Below, piece by piece: positions 47,422 through 56,183 of a stretch of DNA of 64,000 nucleotides. Position 1 is the stretch's first letter. Each line of letters begins with the position of its first letter. The position numbers were made by a program, and so were the translations under genes. The DNA is from Cedecea neteri NBRC 105707 = ATCC 33855 (GTDB lineage Bacteria > Pseudomonadota > Gammaproteobacteria > Enterobacterales > Enterobacteriaceae), in the NCBI RefSeq assembly GCF_001571265.1, contig NZ_BCTL01000018.1, positions 1-64,000 on the forward strand, read 5' to 3'. The notes beneath the pieces are model-generated. The model was not told the origin of the DNA, did not search any database, and saw only the letters and a list, made by a program, of their open reading frames with translations.

Positions 47422-49836
47422 TCAGACGACAAACTGGCGGAAAAGCGCCTTCCCTTTCAGCAGGCGAACGCCCAGCCAGCCGCCGCAAAGTGACAGCAAT
47501 ACCGCCCCGGTAACAGGCAGCACGATCCACAGGCGCCAATCAGGCTCCCACGGGAAGTCGAACACCCGCGTTTGCAGCACGCCAAGCGCCGTTTCGGCCC
47601 CGATGGCCGCCACCAGGCCGGACACCAGCCCCAGCACGGCAAACTCGCACCACAGCGTGGTTCTGAGCAGCTTTTTGCCCGCGCCCAGCGTGCGGTAAAC
47701 CACCAGTTCCTGATGGCGCTGGCGCATGCCAACCTGCACCTGAGCCAAAAGCAACAGCAGGCCGCAGGCGGTCACCAGCACCACCATCACCTCCAGCGCG
47801 CGGCTGACCTGTTCCAGCACCTGGCCGATTTGTTTCAGGATAGCCCCGATATCCAACAGGCTGACGGTTGGGAATTCACGGTTAAGCTGGGTCAGCAGGC
47901 CGTTACTTCCCTCCCAGCGGAAGCTGGTGAGCCAGCTCTGCGGCTGCCCGTCCAGCGCACCCGGCGGGAAAATGAAGTAGAAGTTTGGCCGCAGGCTTTC
48001 CCAGTCCACTTTGCGCAGGCTGGTCACCTTCGCGGTGAAGTCCTGGGTATCCCCCATAAAGGTTACGCTGTCGCCGAGTTTAATGTTCAGCCGCTTCGCC
48101 ACCCCGTCGTCCATCGACACTTCCCTGGCCTTCGGCGGCCAGCTGCCCGCCAGGATAGGGTTATGATCCGGCTTCTGGCTCTGCCAGGTCAGATTCAGCT
48201 CGCGGTTCAGCGCCTCGTCCGGGTTGCCCTCGGTGGACTGGCCGTTAATCGCCGTCATGCGCGCCCGCACAATGGGATAGAACGAATCCGGGATCACCTG
48301 ATGGTCGGCGAGGAAAGTTTTCACCGGCTGAACCTGCTCCGGCGCAATGTTTACCAGGAAGTAATTCGGGCTTTCCGGCGGCAACTGCTGCTGCCATCTG
48401 TCCAGTAAATCGCCCCGCAGCACTAACAGCAGCGCCAGCAGCATAAACGACAGCGAGAATGCCGCCAGCTGGCTAAGCGTCGCCCACGGCTGGCGCAGCA
48501 GGCGATTAACCGCCAGGCGCAGCGCCAGATTTTTCAACGTGAGCTTCTTAAGCAGTTTAAGTACGCCCCAGCCGACGAGGCCGCACAGCGCCGCCAGCAC
48601 CAGCGTGCCCGCCAGCACTGCCCACAGCAGCGCACTGCCGCCCATGAGCAACGCCAGCAGCAGCACCACTACGACGCTTATCACCGGCAGATAAATTTTC
48701 AGCGGCCAGACGCTGGCCACGGCGTCACGGCGCAGCACGCGCAATGGCTGAGTCGCCAGCAGCAGCCGGTACGGACGCAGCCCCACCAGCACGGAGATCG
48801 TTACCATCGCGCCGATAGCCCACACCCACGGCCAGAGGCTCGCAGGCGGCAACGCGGCAGGCAGCACCGGCTTCAACAGCTGCATCAACGCGGCCTCGAA
48901 CAGCAGCCCTACCGCGCCCCCGGCAATCGCCGAGAGCAACAGCACCATCAGCCACTGGCCGATAATCAACTTACGCAGCGCCGCCCTGCCCGCCCCCAGC
49001 GTTTTCAGAATAGCCACCAGGTCGTAGCGGCTGCGGCAGTAGTGGCTCATCGCCACGGCAATCGCCGCCACGGCCAGCAACAGCGTCAGCAGGGCGGAAA
49101 GCAGCAGGAACTGCTGAGAACGCTCCAGCGACTTGCCCAGCGCGCCTTCGTCCTGCTCCATGCCGATCCAGCGCTGCTCCGGCTTCAGCTTCGGCAGCAG
49201 AAAGTTTTCAAACTGCAGCAGCTGCTGCGGGTTGCCGCCAAACTTATAGCGCCAGCTAATGCGGCTGCCGGGCTGCACCGCGCCGGTTTTCTCGACGTCA
49301 GCCAGGTTCATCATCAGCCGGGGCGCAATCTGGAACGGGTTAAACCCGGCGTCCGGCTCCTGAATTACCTGCCCGACAATACGCAGCGTGGCATCGCCCA
49401 CGTCTATGTTATCGCCCACTTTCAGGTTGAGCAGAGCCAGCAGGCGCGGCGCAAGCAGCGCGGTACCCGGCTCAGGCTTCAGGCCTGGCGGGTTAGTTTC
49501 CAGCTCGCCGTACATCGGGTAAACACTGTCGACCGCTTTCACATCCGCCAGCTGCGGCGTGTCTCCGGCAAAAGTCATGGTGGCGAAGCTCAGCTGTTTG
49601 CCGACCTTTAAGCCATCGCTTTGTGCCTGAGTCAGCCATTCATCCGGCACGGCGCGGGCGCTGCGCAATGTTCTGTCGCCCGCCATATACTCGCGGCTTT
49701 GCTGGCTGAGGCCTTTTTCCATTCTGTCGCTGATGCTGCCGAGCGCCAGCACGCAGGCCACCGCCAGGCTAAGCGCCAGCCAGACAATCAGCAGCGAGGG
49801 AGAGCGCCACTCGCGCCAGAACCAGCGGGCTATCAT
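47422..49836 (-). CDS. ybbP: YbbP, FtsX-like ABC transporter permease
   Basis: 804-residue inner-membrane protein with N-terminal TM, a large periplasmic domain, paired FtsX-type TM blocks in the middle (about 255-430) and at the C-terminus (about 680-790). It is the permease partner of YbbA and is thought to move lipids or lipid-derived molecules; the true substrate is unknown. The ATG at 49836 (MIARWFWREWRSPSLL) overlaps the ybbA stop as ATGA and matches E. coli; four earlier codons are excluded. Confidence 0.94.
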   Translation of the reverse strand: MIARWFWREWRSPSLLIVWLALSLAVACVLALGSISDRMEKGLSQQSREYMAGDRTLRSARAVPDEWLTQAQSDGLKVGKQLSFATMTFAGDTPQLADVKAVDSVYPMYGELETNPPGLKPEPGTALLAPRLLALLNLKVGDNIDVGDATLRIVGQVIQEPDAGFNPFQIAPRLMMNLADVEKTGAVQPGSRISWRYKFGGNPQQLLQFENFLLPKLKPEQRWIGMEQDEGALGKSLERSQQFLLLSALLTLLLAVAAIAVAMSHYCRSRYDLVAILKTLGAGRAALRKLIIGQWLMVLLLSAIAGGAVGLLFEAALMQLLKPVLPAALPPASLWPWVWAIGAMVTISVLVGLRPYRLLLATQPLRVLRRDAVASVWPLKIYLPVISVVVVLLLALLMGGSALLWAVLAGTLVLAALCGLVGWGVLKLLKKLTLKNLALRLAVNRLLRQPWATLSQLAAFSLSFMLLALLLVLRGDLLDRWQQQLPPESPNYFLVNIAPEQVQPVKTFLADHQVIPDSFYPIVRARMTAINGQSTEGNPDEALNRELNLTWQSQKPDHNPILAGSWPPKAREVSMDDGVAKRLNIKLGDSVTFMGDTQDFTAKVTSLRKVDWESLRPNFYFIFPPGALDGQPQSWLTSFRWEGSNGLLTQLNREFPTVSLLDIGAILKQIGQVLEQVSRALEVMVVLVTACGLLLLLAQVQVGMRQRHQELVVYRTLGAGKKLLRTTLWCEFAVLGLVSGLVAAIGAETALGVLQTRVFDFPWEPDWRLWIVLPVTGAVLLSLCGGWLGVRLLKGKALFRQFVV

Positions 49837-50519
49837 GCTTCCTCCCACAGTTTGCCTTCACGCAGCCGCAGGCGGCGGTCGCAGCGTGCCGCCAGCTGCT
49901 CGTCGTGAGTAACGAGGATCAGCGTGGTGGAGAAATCACGGTTGAGGGAAAACAGCAGGTCGGCGATGCGGTCGCCGGTTTGCCTGTCGAGGTTGCCGGT
50001 TGGCTCATCGGCAAACAGCACGCCCGGTTTGCCGTTAAACGCCCGAGCCAGCGCCACGCGCTGCTGTTCCCCACCGGAGAGCTGTGCTGGCAGGTGATCC
50101 AGGCGTTTGCCTAAGCCCAACTGCTCCAGCAGCGCTTTGGCCTGCGCGCGGCTGGCCGAGCTGTTTTCACCGCGCAGCAGCGAGGGAAGCTCTACGTTTT
50201 CGAGGGCATTCAGGGTAGGCACCAGCATAAAGGACTGAAACACAAAGCCGACGTTCTTTGCGCGCAGCGCCGCCCTCGCCTCTTCATCCATGTTGTGCAG
50301 CGGCTGCCCGCAAAGGTGGACCTCGCCGTCCGTGCCGTCATCAAGCCCGGCCAGAATCGCCAGCAGCGTGGACTTGCCCGAGCCTGACTCGCCAATCAGG
50401 GCGATGGTTTCGGCCGGTTTGACAACCAGCTCAACTCCGGTAAGGATGGAAAGCTCGTGTTCACCCTGACCCACGGACTTACTAAGATGATGAACTTCAA
50501 CAATGTTTTCCGCTGGCAT
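49833..50519 (-). CDS. ybbA: YbbA, ABC transporter ATPase
   Basis: 228-residue LolD/MacB-like ATPase. Walker A GESGSGKST, signature LSGGEQQRVALARAF, Walker B VLFADEPTGNLD, H-loop THD. Works with YbbP. Its 5' end overlaps the divergent tesA start by 33 bp, so each gene's ribosome binding region lies in the other's coding sequence, as in E. coli. Confidence 0.95.
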   Translation of the reverse strand: MPAENIVEVHHLSKSVGQGEHELSILTGVELVVKPAETIALIGESGSGKSTLLAILAGLDDGTDGEVHLCGQPLHNMDEEARAALRAKNVGFVFQSFMLVPTLNALENVELPSLLRGENSSASRAQAKALLEQLGLGKRLDHLPAQLSGGEQQRVALARAFNGKPGVLFADEPTGNLDRQTGDRIADLLFSLNRDFSTTLILVTHDEQLAARCDRRLRLREGKLWEEA

Positions 50520-51110
50520 TTGCCCTTCCTGTTTCTGGCTTTGATGACCTTCCGCGCCGCCGCGGCGGACACGTTATTGATTTTAGGCGATAGCCTGAGC
50601 GCCGGTTACCGTATGGCAGCCACCAGCGCCTGGCCCGCTCTGCTGGATGCCAAATGGCAGCCGCAGAATACAAAAGTCGTGAATGCGAGCATCAGCGGGG
50701 ATACCGCTGCGCAGGGCCTGTCTCGCCTGCCCGCGCTGTTAAAACAGCATCAGCCTCGCTGGGTTTTAGTGGAGCTTGGCGGCAATGACGGACTGCGTGG
50801 GTTCCAGCCTCAAGAGGTAGAAAAAACCCTTAAGCAAGTTATCACCGATGTGAAGGCCGCCAATGCCCAGCCGCTGCTGATGCAAATTCGCCTGCCCGCC
50901 AACTACGGACGCCGCTATAATGAGGCGTTTAGCGCTATTTATCCGCAGCTTGCCAAACAGTTTGATATCCCTTTGCTCCCGTTCTTTATGGAGGAGGTGT
51001 ATCTGAAACCGCAATGGATGCAGGATGACGGCATTCACCCTAATCGTGATGCTCAGCCGTTTATCGCCGACTGGATGGCGACGCGGCTGACTCCGTTACT
51101 CTCTAAATAA
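50487..51110 (+). CDS. tesA: Acyl-CoA thioesterase I / protease I / lysophospholipase L1 TesA
   Basis: 207-residue periplasmic SGNH/GDSL hydrolase that cleaves long-chain acyl thioesters and lysophospholipids. The signal peptide ends RAAA-AD; the mature protein has Ser10 in LGDSLS, Gly and Asn in GGND, and Asp/His in DDGIHPN. The ATG at 50487 (MMNFNNVFRWHLPF) equals the E. coli start; the open frame upstream lies within ybbA. Divergent overlap with ybbA. Confidence 0.96.
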   Translation: MMNFNNVFRWHLPFLFLALMTFRAAAADTLLILGDSLSAGYRMAATSAWPALLDAKWQPQNTKVVNASISGDTAAQGLSRLPALLKQHQPRWVLVELGGNDGLRGFQPQEVEKTLKQVITDVKAANAQPLLMQIRLPANYGRRYNEAFSAIYPQLAKQFDIPLLPFFMEEVYLKPQWMQDDGIHPNRDAQPFIADWMATRLTPLLSK

Positions 51111-51187
51111 CCGGCGCAGCAGCGCCAGGCATGACGAGATAGTTAAACACGACTGATAAATAATCGGGGCACCCTTCGGGTAAAGTT

Positions 51188-51958
51188 ATGCAAAAATCCG
51201 TTTTAATTACAGGCTGCTCCAGCGGGATTGGCTTAGCCAGCGCGCAGGAGTTACAGAAGCTTGGCTACAACATTCTCGCCGCCTGCCGTAAACCGGCAGA
51301 CGTAGAGCGCATGAATCAGCTCGGTTTTACCGGCGTTCAGCTCGATCTTGATGACCCGGAAAGCGTCAAATGTGCCGCCGCCGAAGTGATTGAAATTACC
51401 GGCAATCGCCTTTACGGACTGTTTAATAACGGCGGTTACGGCGTGTATGGCCCGCTGAACGCCATTTCCCGCGAACAGCTTGAACAGCAGTTTTCCACCA
51501 ACTTCTTCGGCACGCACCAGCTCACCATGCTGCTGCTGCCCGCCATGCAGCCTCACCACGAAGGCCGCATCGTGATGACCAGCTCGGTAATGGGGCTGAT
51601 TTCCACGCCGGGGCGCGGGGCCTATGCCGCCAGTAAATATGCGCTGGAAGCCTGGTCGGACGCGCTGCGCATGGAGCTTCGCCACAGCGGGATTAAAGTC
51701 AGCCTGATTGAGCCGGGGCCGATCCGCACCCGTTTTACCGATAACGTCAATCAAACCCAGAGCGACAAGCCGGTAGAAAACCCAGGCATTGCCGCAAGGT
51801 TTACCCTCGGCCCGGAGGCGGTAGTGGCGAAAGTACGCCATGCTTTTGAAAGCCCAAGGCCAAAACTGCGCTACCCGGTGACCGTGGTAACCCACGTGAT
51901 TACCGTGCTGCGCCGCCTGTTGCCGGCGTGCGCAATGGACAAAATTTTACGGAGCTGA
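51188..51958 (+). CDS. ybbO: YbbO, short-chain dehydrogenase/reductase
   Basis: 256-residue classical SDR; E. coli YbbO reduces aldehydes with NADPH. The cofactor motif GCSSGIG is at residues 9-15 and the catalytic YAASK near 148-152 with the preceding Ser in SSVMGL. The usual NNAG motif is NNGG here (FNNGGYG), a mild deviation. The next gene, cnoX, starts 58 bp after the stop. Confidence 0.94.
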   Translation: MQKSVLITGCSSGIGLASAQELQKLGYNILAACRKPADVERMNQLGFTGVQLDLDDPESVKCAAAEVIEITGNRLYGLFNNGGYGVYGPLNAISREQLEQQFSTNFFGTHQLTMLLLPAMQPHHEGRIVMTSSVMGLISTPGRGAYAASKYALEAWSDALRMELRHSGIKVSLIEPGPIRTRFTDNVNQTQSDKPVENPGIAARFTLGPEAVVAKVRHAFESPRPKLRYPVTVVTHVITVLRRLLPACAMDKILRS

Positions 51959-52016
51959 GTTGAAGTCCCGGCCTCAGCCCCCATGTAAAAAACAAATGCT
52001 TAACAGAGAATCGCCC

Positions 52017-52871
52017 ATGTCCGCAGAAAACATTATCAACATTACCGAAGCGAACCTGCACCAGACGCTGGAACAGTCCGTGGCTAAACCCGTGCTGTTT
52101 TACTTCTGGTCTGCCCGCAGCCAGCACTGCGAGCAGCTCACGCCGGTACTGGACAAGCTCGCAGCCCAATACAACGGCCAGTTTATTCTCGCCAAAGTTG
52201 ACTGTGACGCCGAGCAGATGGTGGCTTCGCAGTTTGGTCTGCGCTCCATTCCTACCGTATACCTTTTCCAGAATGGCCAGCCGGTAGACGGCTTCCAGGG
52301 GCCGCAGCCGGAAGAAGCGATTCGCGCCCTGCTCGACAAAGTGCTTCCGCGTGAAGAAGAGCTGAAAGCCCAGCAGGCAGTGGAACTGATGCAGGAAGGC
52401 AAACACGCCGAAGCGCTGCCGCTGCTGAAAGACGCGTGGCAGCTGTCCAACCAGAACAGCGAAATCGGCCTACTGCTGGCGGAAGTGCAGATTGCCCTGA
52501 ACCGCAGCGAAGACGCTGAAGCGGTGCTGAAAACCATTCCTTTGCAGGATCAGGACACGCGCTACCAGGCTCTGATTTCCCAGATTGAACTGCTGAAACA
52601 GGCCGCCGACACGCCGGAAATTCAGCAACTGCAGCAGCAGGTTCAAAACGAGCCGGACAACGCCCAGCTCGCCAGCCAGCTTGCCTTGCAGCTTCATCAG
52701 GTTGGCCGGAACGAGGAAGCGCTGGAGCTGCTTTATACCCACCTGAAAAAAGACCTGGGCGCAGCAGACGGCCAGGCGCGTAAAATGATGATGGAAATTC
52801 TGGCCGCGCTGGGCACCGGCGACGCGCTGGCATCCAAATATCGCCGTCAGATTTACGCTTTGATGTATTAA
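52017..52871 (+). CDS. cnoX: Chaperedoxin CnoX (YbbN)
   Basis: 284-residue cytoplasmic protein with an N-terminal thioredoxin fold and C-terminal TPRs. It protects proteins from hypochlorous-acid overoxidation and passes them to GroEL and DnaK. The active-site position reads SQHC (35-38) instead of CxxC, as in E. coli, so it is not a disulfide reductase. The ATG at 52017 gives MSAENI; 19 earlier in-frame codons are excluded. Confidence 0.95.
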   Translation: MSAENIINITEANLHQTLEQSVAKPVLFYFWSARSQHCEQLTPVLDKLAAQYNGQFILAKVDCDAEQMVASQFGLRSIPTVYLFQNGQPVDGFQGPQPEEAIRALLDKVLPREEELKAQQAVELMQEGKHAEALPLLKDAWQLSNQNSEIGLLLAEVQIALNRSEDAEAVLKTIPLQDQDTRYQALISQIELLKQAADTPEIQQLQQQVQNEPDNAQLASQLALQLHQVGRNEEALELLYTHLKKDLGAADGQARKMMMEILAALGTGDALASKYRRQIYALMY

Positions 52872-52890
52872 GACTTCTGCGTAAAAAAAC

Positions 52891-52913
52891 AAAGGCCGGT
52901 AATTCCGGCCTTT
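52891..52913. terminator. Bidirectional terminator between cnoX and the cfa-type gene
   Basis: AAAGGCCGG (52891-52899) pairs with CCGGCCTTT (52905-52913), with A- and T-rich flanks on both sides. Confidence 0.92.
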
Positions 52914-52916
52914 TGC

Positions 52917-54068
52917 TTATCTGTAAACACGGATCCCGCCGTCCACGCCATTCGGGCTGAACAGCACCTGCCAGAGCTGAATGTTCCGCGCACGGAATGC
53001 CCCCGCACAAGCGTTCAAATAGTAGGTAAACATCCGTTTAAAACGCTCGTCATAATTGCGCGAAATATTAGGCCAGCAGCGAAGGAAGTTATCGTGCCAG
53101 GCCATCAGCGTTCTGTCGTAATCCGCGCCAATATTGTGCCAGTCTTCCATAATAAAATGTTTTTCGCTGGCGCTGGCAATATGGCGCACTGAGGGCAAAC
53201 AGCCGTTGGGGAAAATATACTTATTGATCCAGGGGTCGACGTTTAAATCCGTTTCATTCGAACCGATGGTGTGCAGCAGAAACAGGCCGTCGTCTTTAAT
53301 GTTGCGGGCGGCAACCTCAAAATAGGTGTTGTAGTTTTTCGGCCCGACGTGCTCGAACATGCCCACGGAAACAATCCGATCAAATTTGCTGTTGAGGTCG
53401 CGGTAGTCCTGCAGCAGGATCTCGACGTCCAGGCCCCGGCAGCGATCCTGCGCCATTTTTTGCTGCTCCGCCGATATCGTTACACCGACCACCGACACGC
53501 CGTATTCCTGTGCCGCATACTGCGCCAGACCGCCCCAGCCGCAGCCGATATCCAGCAGCCTCATACCTGGTTTAAGCTGCAATTTTTCGCAGATCATATG
53601 CAGCTTGTTACGCTGAGCCTCTTCCAGATTGCCCGCCTCTTTCCAGTAGCCACAGGAATATTGCATATACGGATCGAGCATCGCGGCAAACAGATCGTTG
53701 CCGATATCGTAGTGTTCTTTGCCGACTATCCAGGCGCGCTTACGGGACTGCAAATTAAAGACTCTGGCCCCGGCAATACGCAGCAGATCGGAGAAATGCT
53801 TCGGCATTTTGCTGTCCAGGCCGTGGCGCAAAATCTGGGTAAACAAAATATCCAGCCGGTCGCAGTCCCACCAGCCGTCCATATAGCTTTCACCCAGGCC
53901 GAGAGAACCTTCCTGTAATATTCGCTTGAAGAAGTCTGGATTATTCACCCGAATATCTGCCGGGCCGTTGCCGTCAATATCAATCGCCATAGGTGAAATT
54001 AATTCTTCCACGATTTTCTGCCAGTGGCTGTTATTGGTCTGATGCTGCTCAGCTATTATTGTCCCCAT
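52917..54068 (-). CDS. cfa: Cyclopropane-fatty-acyl-phospholipid synthase (Cfa-type)
   Basis: 383-residue SAM-dependent enzyme that adds a methylene bridge to unsaturated acyl chains of membrane phospholipids. SAM-binding LDIGCGWGG (about 173-181), substrate pocket GLGESYMDGWW, SVGMFEHVG and MEDWHNIG are all present, so it should be active. The ATG at 54068 with GAGGAAGC upstream gives the family length; a longer frame adds 31 unsupported residues. It stands between cnoX and qmcA, adjacent in E. coli, so it may be an inserted second copy. Symbol refers to family. Confidence 0.85.
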   Translation of the reverse strand: MGTIIAEQHQTNNSHWQKIVEELISPMAIDIDGNGPADIRVNNPDFFKRILQEGSLGLGESYMDGWWDCDRLDILFTQILRHGLDSKMPKHFSDLLRIAGARVFNLQSRKRAWIVGKEHYDIGNDLFAAMLDPYMQYSCGYWKEAGNLEEAQRNKLHMICEKLQLKPGMRLLDIGCGWGGLAQYAAQEYGVSVVGVTISAEQQKMAQDRCRGLDVEILLQDYRDLNSKFDRIVSVGMFEHVGPKNYNTYFEVAARNIKDDGLFLLHTIGSNETDLNVDPWINKYIFPNGCLPSVRHIASASEKHFIMEDWHNIGADYDRTLMAWHDNFLRCWPNISRNYDERFKRMFTYYLNACAGAFRARNIQLWQVLFSPNGVDGGIRVYR

Positions 54069-54311
54069 TGCTTCCTCACCGGGATAAGTGCTCTTGCCAA
54101 ATACCGCCCGCCCGATAGCGCGAGCCGCCGAAGCATCTGATATTACGCCTGCGCACACCATGCGTGAAATGAACTTACCCTATGAAAATCATTCCATTTA
54201 GGAATAATAAAATAATAAGCAGCAATTAATTCTCAACGGGCGCAGGACTGTTGCTGAATGTTTCAGGTTAAGCAGTTAGACTGAATGCAAAACAAACAGG
54301 AGGTTTTTTTA
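54069..54311. other. Divergent region cfa-type gene / qmcA
   Basis: 243 bp. AT-rich around 54180-54230 (AATAATAAAATAATAAGC), where both promoters probably lie. AACAGGAGG before the qmcA ATG is a strong ribosome binding site. No further elements recognised. Confidence 0.45.
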
Positions 54312-55226
54312 ATGCTTATCGTGATCCCCGTATTAATTCTCGTGGCGCTGGTGGTTGTAGCGGCCGGGGTAAAAATCGTGCCTCAGGGCTTTCAATGGAC
54401 AGTCGAACGCTTTGGCCGCTATACCAACACCCTGATGCCGGGCCTGAATCTTGTGGTGCCGTTTATGGATCGCGTGGGCCGCAAAATCAACATGATGGAA
54501 CAGGTGCTCGACATCCCTTCTCAGGAAGTCATTTCCAAAGACAACGCCAACGTCGCCATTGACGCCGTGTGCTTTATTCAGGTGGTTGACGCCCCGCGTG
54601 CCGCCTATGAAGTCAGCAACCTTGAGCTGGCTATCATTAACCTGACGATGACCAACATCCGTACCGTGCTCGGTTCGATGGAGCTGGATGAAATGCTGTC
54701 CCAGCGCGACAACATCAACACCCGCCTGCTGCACATCGTGGATGAAGCCACCAACCCGTGGGGCATTAAAATCACCCGTATCGAAATCCGCGACGTGCGC
54801 CCGCCGGCCGAGCTGATTGATGCCATGAACGCCCAGATGAAAGCCGAGCGTACCAAGCGCGCCTACATTCTTGAGGCCGAAGGGATCCGCCAGGCGGAAA
54901 TCGTCAAAGCCGAAGGTGAGAAACAGTCGAAAATTCTGAAAGCCGAAGGGGAACGCCAGTCAGCCTTCCTTGAAGCCGAAGCCCGCGAACGTAGCGCCGA
55001 AGCGGAAGCCCGCGCCACGCAGATGGTGTCCGAAGCTATCGCCAAAGGGGATATTCAGGCGGTGAACTACTTCGTCGCCCAGAAATACACCGACGCGCTG
55101 CAGCAAATCGGCTCGGCCAATAACAGCAAAGTGGTGCTGATGCCGCTGGATGCCTCCAGCCTGATGGGCTCTATCGCCGGGATCAGCGAACTTATCGCCC
55201 AGAGCGGCAACGAGCGTAAAAAATGA
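54312..55226 (+). CDS. qmcA: QmcA, SPFH/stomatin-family membrane protein
   Basis: 304-residue protein with one N-terminal TM ([19 protein letters not shown]), an SPFH domain and a long coiled-coil ([24 protein letters not shown] region) followed by a conserved C-terminus. Forms large oligomers in the inner membrane and is linked to membrane protein quality control with FtsH and HtpX. The ATG at 54312 follows AGGAGG; the frame's nine upstream codons are excluded. ATGA overlap with ybbJ. Confidence 0.95.
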   Translation: MLIVIPVLILVALVVVAAGVKIVPQGFQWTVERFGRYTNTLMPGLNLVVPFMDRVGRKINMMEQVLDIPSQEVISKDNANVAIDAVCFIQVVDAPRAAYEVSNLELAIINLTMTNIRTVLGSMELDEMLSQRDNINTRLLHIVDEATNPWGIKITRIEIRDVRPPAELIDAMNAQMKAERTKRAYILEAEGIRQAEIVKAEGEKQSKILKAEGERQSAFLEAEARERSAEAEARATQMVSEAIAKGDIQAVNYFVAQKYTDALQQIGSANNSKVVLMPLDASSLMGSIAGISELIAQSGNERKK

Positions 55227-55669
55227 TCGACAGTATTCTCGCGCACCCACACGTCTTCTGGCTTGCGCTAGGCGGACTGCTGCTGGCGGCGGAGATGCTC
55301 GGCGCCAGCGGCTATTTGCTTTGGAGCGGCGTGGCGGCGGTCATCACCGGCCTGCTGGTCTGGCTGCTGCCGCTCGGCTGGGAAACGCAGGGCGTCTGTT
55401 TTGCCCTGCTGACGCTGGTCGCCGCCTTTCTCTGGTGGCGCTGGCTGTCCAGCCGCAAGCAGCAAATTCCGGGTGAAGTGCTCAACCAACGTGGTCAGCA
55501 GCTGGTTGGCCGCCGTTTTCGTCTGGAAACAGCCTTGGTGAACGGCCGGGGACATGTTCGCGTGGCCGACAGCAGCTGGCCGGTAACCGCCGATGAAGAT
55601 TTACCGGCGGGCTGTGAGGTTGTGGTGCAGGCCGTGGAAGGCATTACGCTAAAAATTAAAGCGGTTTAG
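55223..55669 (+). CDS. ybbJ: YbbJ, NfeD-family membrane protein
   Basis: 148-residue NfeD-like protein: three TM helices in the first half, then a small OB-fold domain ([14 protein letters not shown] to the end). NfeD proteins pair with SPFH proteins such as QmcA, and the two genes overlap by 4 bp. The 3' end overlaps the convergent cueR stop by 4 bp. Confidence 0.93.
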   Translation: MIDSILAHPHVFWLALGGLLLAAEMLGASGYLLWSGVAAVITGLLVWLLPLGWETQGVCFALLTLVAAFLWWRWLSSRKQQIPGEVLNQRGQQLVGRRFRLETALVNGRGHVRVADSSWPVTADEDLPAGCEVVVQAVEGITLKIKAV

Positions 55670-56076
55670 TTTATCTCGTGGCGGTGGCAGCAGCCGGAAA
55701 GGTTGTCGATGATCGGGCAGTCGGCGCTTTCATCGCCCGGGCAGGCTTCTGCCAGCGTCAGCAAATGCTGGCGCATATTCTGCAGCTCAATAATATGCCT
55801 TTCGATATCCGCGACCTTCTGTAAGGTGCGCGCTTTTACGTCCGCGCTGTGCCGGGCCGGATCGTTAAACAGGCTCACCAGCTCTTTGCACTCTTCCAGA
55901 TTAAACCCGACCTGACGGGCCTGACGCAGCAGCGTCAGCTCATCGAGGTGCTTTTGCGTATAGCTCCGGTAGCCGTTGTCGGCGCGAAAAGGCGGCGTGA
56001 CCAGCCCTTTCTCTTCGTAAAAACGAATCGCCTTGCTGGTTAGCCCGGTTTTTTTCGCCACATCGCTAATATTCAT
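55666..56076 (-). CDS. cueR: Copper-responsive regulator CueR
   Basis: 136-residue MerR-family activator that senses Cu(I), Ag(I) or Au(I) at very low concentration. The HTH is [25 protein letters not shown], followed by a dimerisation helix. The metal ligands Cys112 and Cys120 are present in [10 protein letters not shown] dyad of the CueR type lies in the copA promoter, divergent from this gene. Confidence 0.97.
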   Translation of the reverse strand: MNISDVAKKTGLTSKAIRFYEEKGLVTPPFRADNGYRSYTQKHLDELTLLRQARQVGFNLEECKELVSLFNDPARHSADVKARTLQKVADIERHIIELQNMRQHLLTLAEACPGDESADCPIIDNLSGCCHRHEIN

Positions 56077-56095
56077 TTTTGCTCCTTGACCTTCC

Positions 56096-56126
56096 CCTTG
56101 ATGGAAGGTTTAACCTCTTTCATAGT
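56096..56126 (+). promoter_or_regulatory. CueR operator and copA promoter
   Basis: TTGACC (56096-56101), a 19-bp spacer and TAACCT (56121-56126). The dyad ACCTTCC-N7-GGAAGGT (56099-56119) fills the overlong spacer, the hallmark of MerR-type promoters that CueR untwists. Confidence 0.92.
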
Positions 56127-56183
56127 TAACCGAATCATCCTTTCGGTCAATATTTCACCTCACCATCATACAGGAGTCTTGCG

